Positions 53,010 through 61,685 of a stretch of 64,000 bases of DNA are shown in pieces. Made by a program: the position numbers and the translations under genes. The stretch comes from Candidatus Nitrosocosmicus agrestis (GTDB taxonomy: Archaea > Thermoproteota > Nitrososphaeria > Nitrososphaerales > Nitrososphaeraceae), in contig NZ_VUYS01000004.1 in the NCBI RefSeq assembly GCF_008389435.1, forward strand, positions 1 to 64,000. Reading direction: 5' to 3'. Position 1 is the first letter of the stretch. Every line of letters begins with the position of its first letter. The notes beneath the pieces were generated by a model. That model made no database searches. It was not told the DNA's origin and worked only from the letters and a program-made list of their open reading frames with translations.

Positions 53010-53549
53010 TTATTGTACTGTTAAAGTTCCTTTCATGAAGGGATGAACAGTACAATGGTAATCATAGTCATTTGCATCAAGACTTGCCGTATCGATTTTT
53101 CCTGATTCACCAGCCATGATAAGACTTGTGTCAAATAGTTTTCCCGAGTTTGGATCTTCTGGCCCTGTACCGCTAGTAACTGTATGAGGGACAGTATCAT
53201 CATTGGTCACTGTTATTACATCTCCTTTTGACACAGTAATAGTATCAGGCTGATAAGATGGATTACCTTGTGTTGCCGCTCCAGCCGGAATAGAGATTGA
53301 GGTAGCTGAGGCAGCTGCAGGAGCTGACCCTCCACCAGAAGTAGATGCTTCCGATCCTGTCGTTGCAGGAGGTGCAGGTGGAGGCGCGGATACAGGTGGA
53401 GGCACACTTGCGGTATCATGCCAGTGGAATATTGCAAGGTATCCTACGAAAATCAAAGGGATGATGATCATCACCAAACCCTTTGCGAATCGCTGGGGTG
53501 ATGTTCTAGTGATGTGGTTCTCGTCTGGCGTAGTCATAGTAATATTCAA
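53010..53549 (-). CDS. Membrane-anchored plastocyanin-like blue copper protein
   Basis: An N-terminal helix (GLVMIIIPLIFVGYLAIFHW) and a Pro/Ala/Ser-rich linker tether a C-terminal cupredoxin domain of about 95 residues. The copper ligands are His in VPHTVTSG and the CTVHPFM cluster (Cys, His, Met), a normal type 1 site. It would carry electrons to the oxidase outside the membrane. The first 44 nt overlap the end of coxA in another frame; a second ATG at 53537 would still overlap. The domain is a close paralogue of the C-terminal domain of subunit II. Confidence 0.92.
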   Translation of the reverse strand: MNITMTTPDENHITRTSPQRFAKGLVMIIIPLIFVGYLAIFHWHDTASVPPPVSAPPPAPPATTGSEASTSGGGSAPAAASATSISIPAGAATQGNPSYQPDTITVSKGDVITVTNDDTVPHTVTSGTGPEDPNSGKLFDTSLIMAGESGKIDTASLDANDYDYHCTVHPFMKGTLTVQ

Positions 53550-55038
53550 CTCCGGTTCCTAATCCGAATGGGTCCTTTGTATCAGCTAGTTTACCAAACA
53601 TTGTGGACTTTATCATGTTGTAAAGGAATATCGCCATTCCTGCTCCCATCATCCATCCTCCAAACGTTGCTATCTGATTCATGATTATCAGCTCTGGTAT
53701 AGGCAAATAGTCAACGACTCTTCTAGGCATTCCATATAGACCTAAGATGTGCTGGACTCCAAATACGAGCACAGCCCCTACAAAGAGTAATACAAAATGT
53801 ATATTCGCCAACTTTGTGTTATACATACGTCCAGTTATCATTGGGAACAAATAGTAAATGAATCCAAAGAATCCAAAGGAAATTGTACCCATAATAAACA
53901 GGTGCATATGCCCTACCACCCAGTAGCTGTCATGTGTGAGAAAGTCAAGCGGCATGGCAGTATTTACGACACCACCCGCCCCAGCAGAGAAGAATAGCAA
54001 TATTCCCCCAACTGCAAAGAGCATTGGTGCCGCAAACTTAATTCGCCCACCCCACATAGTAGCTAGGAAATTAAACACGTGCATAGCAGACGATGGCACT
54101 GCAGCCAATGTTCCCACCATGAAGACAGTTTTTTCAGTAAAGCTCATACCCACGGCAAACATGTGATGTGCCCATGAGCCAAAGCCAATTACCGCTATAA
54201 CTACCAGCGCTATTACACCAGAATAGTAGCTGAAAAGAGGCTTTCTGGAAAATGTAGGAATAATTTCATACATCATTCCGATAGCCGGCAGCGTAAATAT
54301 GTAAACCTCTGGATGGAATGTAAACCAGAACAAGTGTTGATATGCTATTGGATCTCCTCCCATCTCAGCGTTAAAGAATCCAGTAACGCCCAACCTATCT
54401 GTATAAAGCATAACTAGCGATGCAGCAAATGTCGGAATAGCGACTATAATCATCATAGATGTGACAAGAGTAGCCCAACAGAACAAAGACATTTTCATCA
54501 AGGGTAGATCAGGATGTTTCATCTTAAGCATAGTAACAGTAAAGTTTATAGCTCCTAAAACTGATGATAAACCTAAAATTTTCAAACCAACTATCCACAT
54601 ATCCGCCGCAGGGCCTGGAGCCTTCAAGATAGAATAAGGTGGATAGGCATTCCAAGTTGTATCAGAAAATCCCGCCCAAATTAAGATCATACATGGTGGA
54701 ATCATCCAAAAAGCTACAGCATTAAGCTTTGGCCAAGCCATATCTTTATACCTGACCATAATAGGAACTAGGTAATTACCTACTCCTGCTGCAAATGGAA
54801 TTAACCACAAAAATAAAAGTGTTGTTCCGTGTACCGTGAAAAATCTCGAAAAATCTGCTTGGCCGGAAAAAACTTGCAGTCCTGGCAAAAATAATTCTGC
54901 TCTGATTGCCATTGCTAGACCGCCTCCAGCAAACAACGCCACCATTGAGGCTATAATATATAATAAGCCAATATCAGTATGGTGGGTAGAAAATATAATC
55001 TCCCATAAAGGACGAGGTTTTTTTAATTCTAGTACCAT
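53506..55038 (-). CDS. coxA: Heme-copper oxidase subunit I, type A
   Basis: The 510-residue protein has about 12 helices. Heme and copper ligands are visible: HGTTLLFLWLIPF (low-spin heme His), HPEVYIFTLP (CuB His with cross-linked Tyr, and the D-channel Glu that defines the A1 type), WAHHMFAVGM (two CuB His), and WVVGHMHLFIMG (high- and low-spin heme His). It reduces oxygen to water and pumps protons. The short end (YYYDYARREPHH) is unusual in its Tyr/His content. It is part of a cluster with subunit II, a cupredoxin and CtaA. Confidence 0.97.
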   Translation of the reverse strand: MVLELKKPRPLWEIIFSTHHTDIGLLYIIASMVALFAGGGLAMAIRAELFLPGLQVFSGQADFSRFFTVHGTTLLFLWLIPFAAGVGNYLVPIMVRYKDMAWPKLNAVAFWMIPPCMILIWAGFSDTTWNAYPPYSILKAPGPAADMWIVGLKILGLSSVLGAINFTVTMLKMKHPDLPLMKMSLFCWATLVTSMMIIVAIPTFAASLVMLYTDRLGVTGFFNAEMGGDPIAYQHLFWFTFHPEVYIFTLPAIGMMYEIIPTFSRKPLFSYYSGVIALVVIAVIGFGSWAHHMFAVGMSFTEKTVFMVGTLAAVPSSAMHVFNFLATMWGGRIKFAAPMLFAVGGILLFFSAGAGGVVNTAMPLDFLTHDSYWVVGHMHLFIMGTISFGFFGFIYYLFPMITGRMYNTKLANIHFVLLFVGAVLVFGVQHILGLYGMPRRVVDYLPIPELIIMNQIATFGGWMMGAGMAIFLYNMIKSTMFGKLADTKDPFGLGTGVEYYYDYARREPHH

Positions 55039-55226
55039 TTTCTCGCTATTAGCACCCCTATAGTCATAAAATCAGAATGAGTCTATAAAAGCATTTGGAT
55101 TATGATAGTTTACAATATCGTCTAAAATATATTATACAGCATAAATAAAACGAATTTTCTAAAAGAAATAGTATTTTTAATATAAAACTTATATTTTAAA
55201 GGTTTAGAAAAAGTAGAAATTAAATC

Positions 55227-56186
55227 CTATTGTACCGTCAATGAACCCGTCATAAACGGATGAACAGTACAATGGAATGGGTGTTCTCCGGCTTCCAGAG
55301 ATGCAGTATCAATTGTCGCAGTAGCGGCGGGCATAATGATACTCGTATCAAATAACTTTCCCGCATCAGCATCACTTGGACTTGCACCATTAGTTACAGT
55401 ATGTGGTGCAGTGTCATCATTAGAGACAGTGATCACATCACCTTTTGATACGGTTAATGTTGCAGGCGAATATGAAGGATTGCCAGGTGTGGATGCTCCT
55501 GCAGGTATCGACAAAGAGGGACCGCCTGCTGTTGCTCCTGAAGTTGCGTTGTCACCAGACGTGCCGTTTGAGGAAGTGTCACCAGATCCATTTGCTGTAC
55601 CTCCACTCGGAGTTTGAGTAAGATTTCCAGGTTCTACAACTCTCATTGTACCCGTACCAGTTGATCCAACCTCACTACCTCCAGGTGATACAATAGTAGC
55701 AGTACCAGTACCTTGGGAGATAGTTGGTTCGGACTCAGTTGATGAGGTACTTGAGGTACTATTTTCAGTATTTGGCTCTACAAAAAGCCTTGCTCTCATA
55801 TCCATATGGAGCATACCACAATACTCTCTACACTCGATCAGATACTCCCCCGTTTCATCAAAGATATTCCACATTGTATTTACACGACCCGGCACTGCAT
55901 CCATAAGAATAGCAAAGTCAGGGATATTGAAGCTGTGAATTACATCATTTGATACGATCTCAAATCGATAAGGAACTCCCTGTTTAACATGAAGTTCGTT
56001 TATTTCCTGAGTACCATCAGCATGCTGGAATGACCAGAACCACTGCTGACCTATTACTCTCACTGTTTCGGAGTTAGGTGGAGCATACTCCAAGCTATGC
56101 TCAACTTGCCATGATTCTGCCCCTACCCAAATTAGAATGGCAGTCACAACTCCAATGAATACCCATTCAGGTGTACCGTGTCCCAC
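55227..56186 (-). CDS. coxB: Oxidase subunit II (CuA) fused to a C-terminal cupredoxin domain
   Basis: The 319-residue protein starts with a single helix (WVFIGVVTAILIWVGAESW). The CuA domain follows: VIGQQWFWSFQH, the CuA His in DVIHSFNIPDF, and the cluster CREYCGMLHMDM with Cys, Cys, His and Met in standard spacing. A low-complexity Ser/Thr/Gly linker of about 80 residues leads to a type 1 copper domain (about 225-319) with PHTVTNG and CTVHPFM. A normal subunit II has no such domain. GTG start; it overlaps the upstream gene by one nt (TAGTG), so the two are translated together. Confidence 0.93.
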   Translation of the reverse strand: MGHGTPEWVFIGVVTAILIWVGAESWQVEHSLEYAPPNSETVRVIGQQWFWSFQHADGTQEINELHVKQGVPYRFEIVSNDVIHSFNIPDFAILMDAVPGRVNTMWNIFDETGEYLIECREYCGMLHMDMRARLFVEPNTENSTSSTSSTESEPTISQGTGTATIVSPGGSEVGSTGTGTMRVVEPGNLTQTPSGGTANGSGDTSSNGTSGDNATSGATAGGPSLSIPAGASTPGNPSYSPATLTVSKGDVITVSNDDTAPHTVTNGASPSDADAGKLFDTSIIMPAATATIDTASLEAGEHPFHCTVHPFMTGSLTVQ

Positions 56187-56461
56187 TAAATCTTACCTCC
56201 AGTATTGCTAATCTTCTTCCATCTCGGATTACTCTCTCTATTATGCCAGCAAATGTAAGCATTCAATCCCTGGACAACAGCACCTACCATGAAGGCTGCT
56301 ATCATCATTCTATAAAATAAATCCCATATTACGACTCTACGTATTACGGTTTCACCTCCTTCTGCAGCATATGCCATTTGAAGTATGCTCTCGATGCCGA
56401 TGACAGCCAAAGAACTTAAAATAAAAATCAACAACGTTTTGTTAACAGAGGAAAAGGCCAT
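56186..56461 (-). CDS. Two-helix membrane protein, probable separate N-terminal part of oxidase subunit II
   Basis: The 91-residue protein has helix 1 (TLLIFILSSLAVIGIESIL) and helix 2 (MMIAAFMVGAVVQGLNAYICW) followed by a basic HNRESNPRWKKIS. The second helix and its polar end resemble the first membrane helix of ordinary subunit II. The next gene, subunit II, has only one helix. The genes overlap by one nt. I infer that subunit II is split, with this protein supplying the missing first helix. A stand-alone accessory subunit is the alternative. Confidence 0.65.
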   Translation of the reverse strand: MAFSSVNKTLLIFILSSLAVIGIESILQMAYAAEGGETVIRRVVIWDLFYRMMIAAFMVGAVVQGLNAYICWHNRESNPRWKKISNTGGKI

Positions 56462-56585
56462 AACTCTTAATCTCCACTCTCTTTGGATTGGTGAATCTTT
56501 CTGTCATTTAAGGTTTTTGTTGCTGCAGATTTTATGACGCTTAACCTATCTGGGTGTAACTAGATTTAAAAGTAATAGTAGCACG

Positions 56586-57218
56586 TTAAAACTCAGAAAG
56601 ATAGCGCTTCATGTTTAAAATATTCATACCACATAAGGAAAGTTTATTATCATAATTCTTTAATACATTAATCGACGCGTTAGGAACTTGTACACTGTAA
56701 ACCGATGATGGTTTTATGTTCATTGCCAAGGATATTGCAGCTTTGATCGGATCCAAATGAGAAATAAATAGAATGTTCTCATTTTCATGTTTTCTTATCA
56801 TCTCATTTATTAAATGACGAATTCGTTGTCTGACGGAGCCAAAAGATTCTACCTCAAATTCTAACAAAGAATTTTCCTCTTCATTATCCGAATAGAATTT
56901 TGCAAATAAATCACCATGAGCAGAGATGACATCGTCATAGTATAGTCCAACAAGCTTACCAAGTTCAATTTCAAATAGTCTTTCATCAATTTCAAAAGGC
57001 AAATCCAAGGTTTTAGAAGCAATCTCAGCTGTCTCAACAGTCCTAATAACAGGACTAGAATAAATTTTGTGAATTGGTATAGATTTTAATAATTCGCTAC
57101 TTTGAGTTACCTGTTCTCGCCCTACTTCAGTCAAGTGAGATTCAAGATTCCTCCCTACAAGTAGCCGTTTTACGTTATTATATGCTTGACCGTGTCTCAT
57201 AAATATAAGCAGCGACAT
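56586..57218 (-). CDS. Histidine phosphatase family protein (phosphoglycerate mutase-like)
   Basis: The 210-residue protein has the catalytic motif LIFMRHGQAYNN (the RHG His is the phospho-acceptor), the second site IYSSPVIRTVETAEI with the Arg, an acid segment FEIELGKLVGL, and the second His in ILFISHLDPIKAAI. The family includes cofactor-dependent phosphoglycerate mutases and broad phosphatases such as CobC. The role in cobalamin cannot be judged here. ATG start; it stands alone upstream of the oxidase region. Confidence 0.9.
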   Translation of the reverse strand: MSLLIFMRHGQAYNNVKRLLVGRNLESHLTEVGREQVTQSSELLKSIPIHKIYSSPVIRTVETAEIASKTLDLPFEIDERLFEIELGKLVGLYYDDVISAHGDLFAKFYSDNEEENSLLEFEVESFGSVRQRIRHLINEMIRKHENENILFISHLDPIKAAISLAMNIKPSSVYSVQVPNASINVLKNYDNKLSLCGMNILNMKRYLSEF

Positions 57219-57801
57219 AATCTGATAGAAATATTAAAAAGATTATTTCAATATTAATCATGCAGAACTAAAATGATAAAGACAAGATTCTTTTGGTATT
57301 AGAAAGGGATTTTGTATTAAGGTATGTGTGGATTGTTAAACTGATTGTTAAAAAACCTGCTCATCAAATCCTTCTAACAATATAAGAGAAATTACTTTGA
57401 ATAGTTACAAGTAGAGATATAAACATCGTTGTGAATGCTAATGTATTATTGGTATAATATGGTCAATTTCTACTACAATCATTGCTAAAGAAACAAATAT
57501 ATGAAAACTTATGGATCGTTACTAAATTTATTTTGTAAAAATCCAATATTTGCGTAACTAACAATAGGAATTAGTTTAAGAAATTATAAAGAAGTAGTTT
57601 TCGATATACCATCATTTTATTTTTACAGATTCTGTTGAACCCAATAACATCATGGTTAACAACAATGAAGATATAACACCAATATTTGATTCATTCAATC
57701 TAAAACATAGCTAATTTGGTCCGAGCCCAACTTACAGACAAAATAATCAAAATATCTACATTATTGGAGGTTGACTGAAGCATCAATATTTATACTTGTC
57801 G

Positions 57802-57822
57802 AACACGATTTATGAGCGTGTT
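57802..57822 (+). promoter_or_regulatory. Inverted repeat just upstream of the npdG TATA box (candidate operator)
   Basis: AACACG and CGTGTT form a perfect 6-bp inverted repeat with a 9-bp spacer, immediately before the TATA/BRE region. The position is where archaeal activators or repressors commonly bind. The site is GC-richer than its surroundings. Confidence 0.45.
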
Positions 57823-57823
57823 G

Positions 57824-57834
57824 TTTAATATATA
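57824..57834 (+). promoter_or_regulatory. TATA box of npdG
   Basis: TTTAATATATA is centred 30 nt before the ATG at 57859, the expected spacing for a near-leaderless mRNA. Confidence 0.5.
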
Positions 57835-57858
57835 AGAACAGAATAGTAAATTCATTAA

Positions 57859-58536
57859 ATGAAGATTGGGATAATTGGAGGTACTGGAGGAATGGGCGAA
57901 GGGTTTGCTTTACGTTGGAGTTTTAATCACGAGATAATATTGGGTTCAAGGGATAAGCAAAAGGCCCAAGATATTGCAAAAAATCATATGGATGTATTAA
58001 AAGGATCATCTTACCATGAAAAAATAAATGGAAATATATCAGGAAACGACAATGTCTCGGTTGCTCGAGAAAGTGATGTTCTAATTCTTTCTATACCTTA
58101 TGAAAACATACAAAATACATGCAAGGATATCGAGAATGTGATAAGTGAAGATTGCATAATTGTATCTCCCATAGTACCAATGAGCAGAAATCAGTCTGGA
58201 TTTTATTATGTTCCCTTTGTTGAGGGAAAAAAGTCAGCAGGAGTCATGGTCAGAGAGAATCTGCCAAATTGTGACAAAATAGTTTCTGCGTTCCATACAA
58301 TCTCTGAAGTCAAACTAAAAGATATAGAGAGTCCTCTAAATGCAGACACCTTTATCTGTACAGACAATAAAGAGGTTTTGGTGAATATTAACGACCTCAT
58401 TGGTGAGATAGAGGGCCTAAGATCAATTTACCTAGGATCATTGGAACTATCCTATCAAGCAGAGATGATGACACCTATGATTCTCAACGCATCAAAACAA
58501 AACAAGCTAAAGCATCCAGGAATAAAACTAGTTTAA
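57859..58536 (+). CDS. npdG: NADPH-dependent F420 reductase (F420-dependent NADP oxidoreductase)
   Basis: The 225-residue protein has the Rossmann motif IGIIGGTGGMGEGFALRW, the NADP-phosphate-binding GSRDKQKAQDIA, and the Npd-family segments ILSIPYENI and IIVSPIVPM, and SAFHTISEVKLKD. NpdG passes hydride between NADP and coenzyme F420, keeping F420 reduced for F420-dependent enzymes such as the PPOX-like protein at 26.5 kb. ATG start with a good TATA box and a palindrome upstream. A small membrane protein gene follows at 17 nt. Confidence 0.93.
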   Translation: MKIGIIGGTGGMGEGFALRWSFNHEIILGSRDKQKAQDIAKNHMDVLKGSSYHEKINGNISGNDNVSVARESDVLILSIPYENIQNTCKDIENVISEDCIIVSPIVPMSRNQSGFYYVPFVEGKKSAGVMVRENLPNCDKIVSAFHTISEVKLKDIESPLNADTFICTDNKEVLVNINDLIGEIEGLRSIYLGSLELSYQAEMMTPMILNASKQNKLKHPGIKLV

Positions 58537-58553
58537 ATATTACATCTAATAAA

Positions 58554-58820
58554 ATGGATTTCGATAAGATAGATAAAAAAATAAGAGATAGACGCAAGGA
58601 GTGGATGTTTCCACTTGGAATACTATTTATAGTTATGGCAACTATCATTCTAGTTAGGAATTTAGTCTTAATAACTACAGAATTTGGATTTGAGTTCTTT
58701 ATAGTTAATTTCTTTAACTCTGAGATAACAAATGAAAAATTTGCTATAATAATGTATGCAATAGGTTTGATCCTAGTTTATTTTGGAAGGAAAAAACGAT
58801 TGGAAGAGTCTATAGGCTAG
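58554..58820 (+). CDS. Small two-helix membrane protein, 88 aa
   Basis: The protein has a charged start (DKIDKKIRDRRKEW), helix 1 (FPLGILFIVMATIILV), a short loop, and helix 2 (FAIIMYAIGLILVYFG) ending in basic RKKRLEES. It follows npdG by 17 nt and is probably on the same transcript. No family is recognised. Its last four nt overlap the end of the convergent aminotransferase gene. Confidence 0.65.
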   Translation: MDFDKIDKKIRDRRKEWMFPLGILFIVMATIILVRNLVLITTEFGFEFFIVNFFNSEITNEKFAIIMYAIGLILVYFGRKKRLEESIG

Positions 58821-60007
58821 ACAGAATAGTTATCTTTCATAAAAACTTCGATTTTGTTCATTGATTTTTCTAAAATTTCCTCTTGGGGTAGATAAACTAT
58901 TCTGAAATGATTTTTACCAAGGTCGCCAAAGCCTGACCCATGTACTGTTAGTACGCCCGTAGAGTTTAATAACTCGATAACAAATTCCAAGTCACTTTTC
59001 CATTTATTACCAAGATCTATTTGAGGAAACATATAAAATGCACCTTTTGGCTTCCTGCAATAAAGCCCTTTAATTTCATTTAATCTTTTAAACACCAGAT
59101 CTCTTCTTTTTTTCAGCTTGTGAACCATCACAGGCAGATGATCCTGAGGACCATTTAAAGCGGCGTCAGCAGCAATTTGAACCGGAAGGTTTGATGCGAT
59201 TCTGACTCGGGCAAGTTTAAATATATTCTGTCTTAATGGATCGAGCTGTCTGGATTTATTGTTCATACATACGTAACCACATCTAAGTCCAGTCATCAAG
59301 TATGTCTTTGAAAATCCATTTAAAAGTACAACTGGAGCGTCATTAGATACTCCCCCTATACCACTAAACTGACCATCAAATACTATTTCATCATAAATTT
59401 CATCACAAATAACATACAAGTCATTCTCTGCTGCGATATCCACCATAGATTTAAGACTTTTCTGTGAAAAGACTTCTCCAGTAGGATTATTTGGGTTAAT
59501 AATACAAATCGCTTTTGACTTTGGCGAAATTTTGCTTTTGATGTCATCTATATTTGGAGTCCCGTCATCATATATTTCAAATTCAGATATACTTCCTCCA
59601 TAATATTTTGCATATGAAGAATATGGAGGATAGTATGGACCAGGCAAAAGTACATGATCCCCCTCTTCGACTATTGAACCCATTACCATATCGAGCCCTT
59701 CAGATACACCATTTGTGACTAGGACGTCATCAGAAGTTAGTTCGAGCCCTTTCCTATCATTTTCCTTTGTAACAATAGAATTCCTAAGGCTTATCCAACC
59801 CTCGGAATCAGTATAATAATCATTATCATTGGCCAGAGCATCTGAAAGAGCACTTTTTATATGATTTGGTGTCTTGAAATCAAATGCAACAGGGTCTCCA
59901 ATATTCAGGTACATTAGATCTTTGCCTGTTTTTTGATACTCCCTAGCATGAAGCATAATATCTCGGATTGCATATTCCACACGACTAATCCTATCAGATA
60001 CTCTCAT
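58817..60007 (-). CDS. Class I/II aminotransferase (alanine/aspartate type)
   Basis: The 396-residue PLP enzyme has YLNIGDPVAFDFKTPNHI, VLVTNGVSEGLDMVMGSIV, GPYYPPYSSYAKYYGG, NPNNPTGEVF, CDEIYDEIVF, the PLP Lys in LNGFSKTYLMTGLRCGYV, and the substrate Arg in FRIVYLP. The sequence fits the archaeal AlaT/AspC-like group, which moves amino groups between glutamate and pyruvate or oxaloacetate (the exact substrate is open). ATG start. The gene after it on the minus strand at 60.2 kb encodes chorismate mutase, so a role with aromatic amino acids should be considered. Confidence 0.93.
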   Translation of the reverse strand: MRVSDRISRVEYAIRDIMLHAREYQKTGKDLMYLNIGDPVAFDFKTPNHIKSALSDALANDNDYYTDSEGWISLRNSIVTKENDRKGLELTSDDVLVTNGVSEGLDMVMGSIVEEGDHVLLPGPYYPPYSSYAKYYGGSISEFEIYDDGTPNIDDIKSKISPKSKAICIINPNNPTGEVFSQKSLKSMVDIAAENDLYVICDEIYDEIVFDGQFSGIGGVSNDAPVVLLNGFSKTYLMTGLRCGYVCMNNKSRQLDPLRQNIFKLARVRIASNLPVQIAADAALNGPQDHLPVMVHKLKKRRDLVFKRLNEIKGLYCRKPKGAFYMFPQIDLGNKWKSDLEFVIELLNSTGVLTVHGSGFGDLGKNHFRIVYLPQEEILEKSMNKIEVFMKDNYSV

Positions 60008-60204
60008 TGATCATCTATTTCCATTAATATATCTGATTCAATTCATATTTGTATTTTATCAAAATTCAGCTATGATTGTGAGTTTATAGAGTTGTTTTGA
60101 CAAAAATGCCTTTCACGACATGTGCTTATACTTATAACTTAATTTCAATTCTTCAGAAACGAGTACACATTTTCGGGACTAATTACTTGAAAAAAAATTA
60201 AAAG

Positions 60205-60522
60205 TTAATACTTGCGTTGCCTAAATGATTTTTTTTCATATTCTACATAAATCCTTATCATAAACTCGTAAATCTGCGAAACAATAGATGAATCAAAATT
60301 GATTTCATTTGCATATTTTTCGACTTTAGTTATAATCTCATTAATGCGATGTTTATCTTCGACACTCCCAATATTTTCCTTGAATTTGGCGGCCTGTCTT
60401 ACATATTCACCTCTTTTAGCCAAAAGTAAAACAATTTCCCTATCTAACAAATCTATATGATGTCGAATCTCCTTTAAAGATGAACAATCTTTTATGTCCA
60501 ATATATAATAACTAAAATTCAA
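60205..60522 (-). CDS. Chorismate mutase, AroQ type
   Basis: The 105-residue helical protein has LKEIRHHIDLLDREIVLLLAKRGEYVRQAAKFKEN, the classic AroQ helix 1 with catalytic Arg, Asp and Lys positions. It ends with FMIRIYVEYEKKSFRQ. It converts chorismate to prephenate for phenylalanine and tyrosine. It is single-domain, without prephenate dehydratase or dehydrogenase. Start uncertain: TTG at 60522 opens MNFSYYILDIKDCSS, about 14 residues before the family start, and no ATG is in frame there. Confidence 0.9.
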   Translation of the reverse strand: MNFSYYILDIKDCSSLKEIRHHIDLLDREIVLLLAKRGEYVRQAAKFKENIGSVEDKHRINEIITKVEKYANEINFDSSIVSQIYEFMIRIYVEYEKKSFRQRKY

Positions 60523-60572
60523 TCATTTAAGTGAATCATACCGATATAATCGAATTCATTGCATTAGTTATA

Positions 60573-60581
60573 GATATAAAC
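60573..60581 (+). promoter_or_regulatory. TATA box of the 62-aa gene
   Basis: GATATAAAC is centred 25 nt before the ATG at 60602. Confidence 0.4.
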
Positions 60582-60601
60582 ATTGTTATCAAATATAGAT
60601 C

Positions 60602-60790
60602 ATGATTAATACTAATAGGATTAAACAGTTGATTAGAAAATGCATTTACGAAGAAGATACGGACGATAAGATAAAATTATTTATCAAGATCAACAAGCTT
60701 TTACCATCGCATTTACGTATGGAGTCACCAACCATGATTACAAAGGATTTCATTGACAAACGCTTGTATGGTCTGCAAGGAAGTCTATAG
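60602..60790 (+). CDS. Small helical protein of unknown function, 62 aa
   Basis: The protein is charged and helical (RIKQLIRKCIYEEDTDDKIK, then TKDFIDKRLYGLQGSL). The well-spaced TATA box supports a real gene. There is one Cys and no domain signature. It is divergent from the chorismate mutase gene. I do not recognise it. Confidence 0.6.
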   Translation: MINTNRIKQLIRKCIYEEDTDDKIKLFIKINKLLPSHLRMESPTMITKDFIDKRLYGLQGSL

Positions 60791-61685
60791 CGTATTCTTT
60801 GGACTTTCAGTTTTATTAGAATGTATTTTACAAAATCCAAGCGGATATTAAAATATAATATATAAACAACAAAATTTTTTTCATGGTGTTATTTAAATGT
60901 AATTAAGAATTTCACTATCAGATAGATTGATCATTTGGCCATGAGTCATCCATACCTTTGAAATAACAGCGGGTGAAATAAGGCGAAACAGTGTAAGGCG
61001 ATATAGAAAAATGTATTTCGTGACCATTGTACCGAAGAAAGAAAACTAGGAATGAATAAACTAAAGGCTTTTTCAGATCTTTTCATGGTTAACATAGCAA
61101 CGACGGATTTGTACTAAATAAGCCTGGACAAGTTTTATTTTAGGATACTATTTTAAGAGATTATTATTATATTGATCCTCTAGAAAAATGAAAGATTATT
61201 CAAATTGACATATGTTACGAATTTAGCAATAATTCTTTCTGGGTACTCTCGAAACATTATATTATATGTAGCAAATTTTATATAATAAAATAATAAAAAA
61301 ATATCATGATATAACATTTCTTTACCAACATGAAGAATAGCTTGAAGGTCAGATATTTCTAATTTACAAAAAAAGATTACTCTTAATTAGTAAAGCCAAT
61401 GTCGTAAGCAAATGTCTCATTTTTAGAATCATCTTAGTCACGAAATCAATACCCAATTTGAATAAATACAAGTTTGTTTACATCGACTTTTATGATGTTA
61501 CATAGAAATTCTATGCGTCTAAATTACGAAATCCAACTGGTTCAAATCGGAGTTCCATTATTATCCGGAGTTTATTTTTTTTTGACTTCTAGGTAATAAA
61601 ATTCTTTGTTATTGAATATTAACACAAGATATCATTAAAGGTCTTGCCCCTTAGAATTTAAATAACGTAAAATACTATCTTTCTT
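60791..61685. other. Longest gene-poor stretch, 895 bp
   Basis: The sequence is mostly A/T. A GC-richer patch at about 60965-61005 contains two copies of AAGGCGA 15 bp apart. A minus-strand frame of 49 codons (60946-61095) has weak support. The segment around 61545 resembles a tRNA T-loop only by chance. The antiporter promoter is at the right end. This gap deserves a search for a non-coding RNA. Confidence 0.4.
61657..61664 (+). promoter_or_regulatory. TATA box of the antiporter gene
   Basis: TTTAAATA is centred about 25 nt before the GTG at 61686 and supports that start. Confidence 0.45.

Larger units (their letters stand above)
57219..57858. other. Intergenic region, 640 bp, with npdG control region
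   Basis: This is a divergent intergenic region. Apart from the npdG promoter and palindrome at its right end, I see only short ORFs of 20-30 codons, for example one beginning at an ATG near 57651. No RNA gene is recognised. It is long for this gene-dense window. Confidence 0.4.

Noticed and set aside
60946-61095. Minus-strand ORF of 49 codons with a hydrophobic centre
   Set aside because: It lacks a good promoter, and A/T-rich DNA readily gives hydrophobic frames. It could be revisited if conserved in relatives.
61530-61570. GGTTCAAATC resembling a tRNA T-loop
   Set aside because: The flanking bases do not form a T-stem and no acceptor, D or anticodon arm can be drawn around it.
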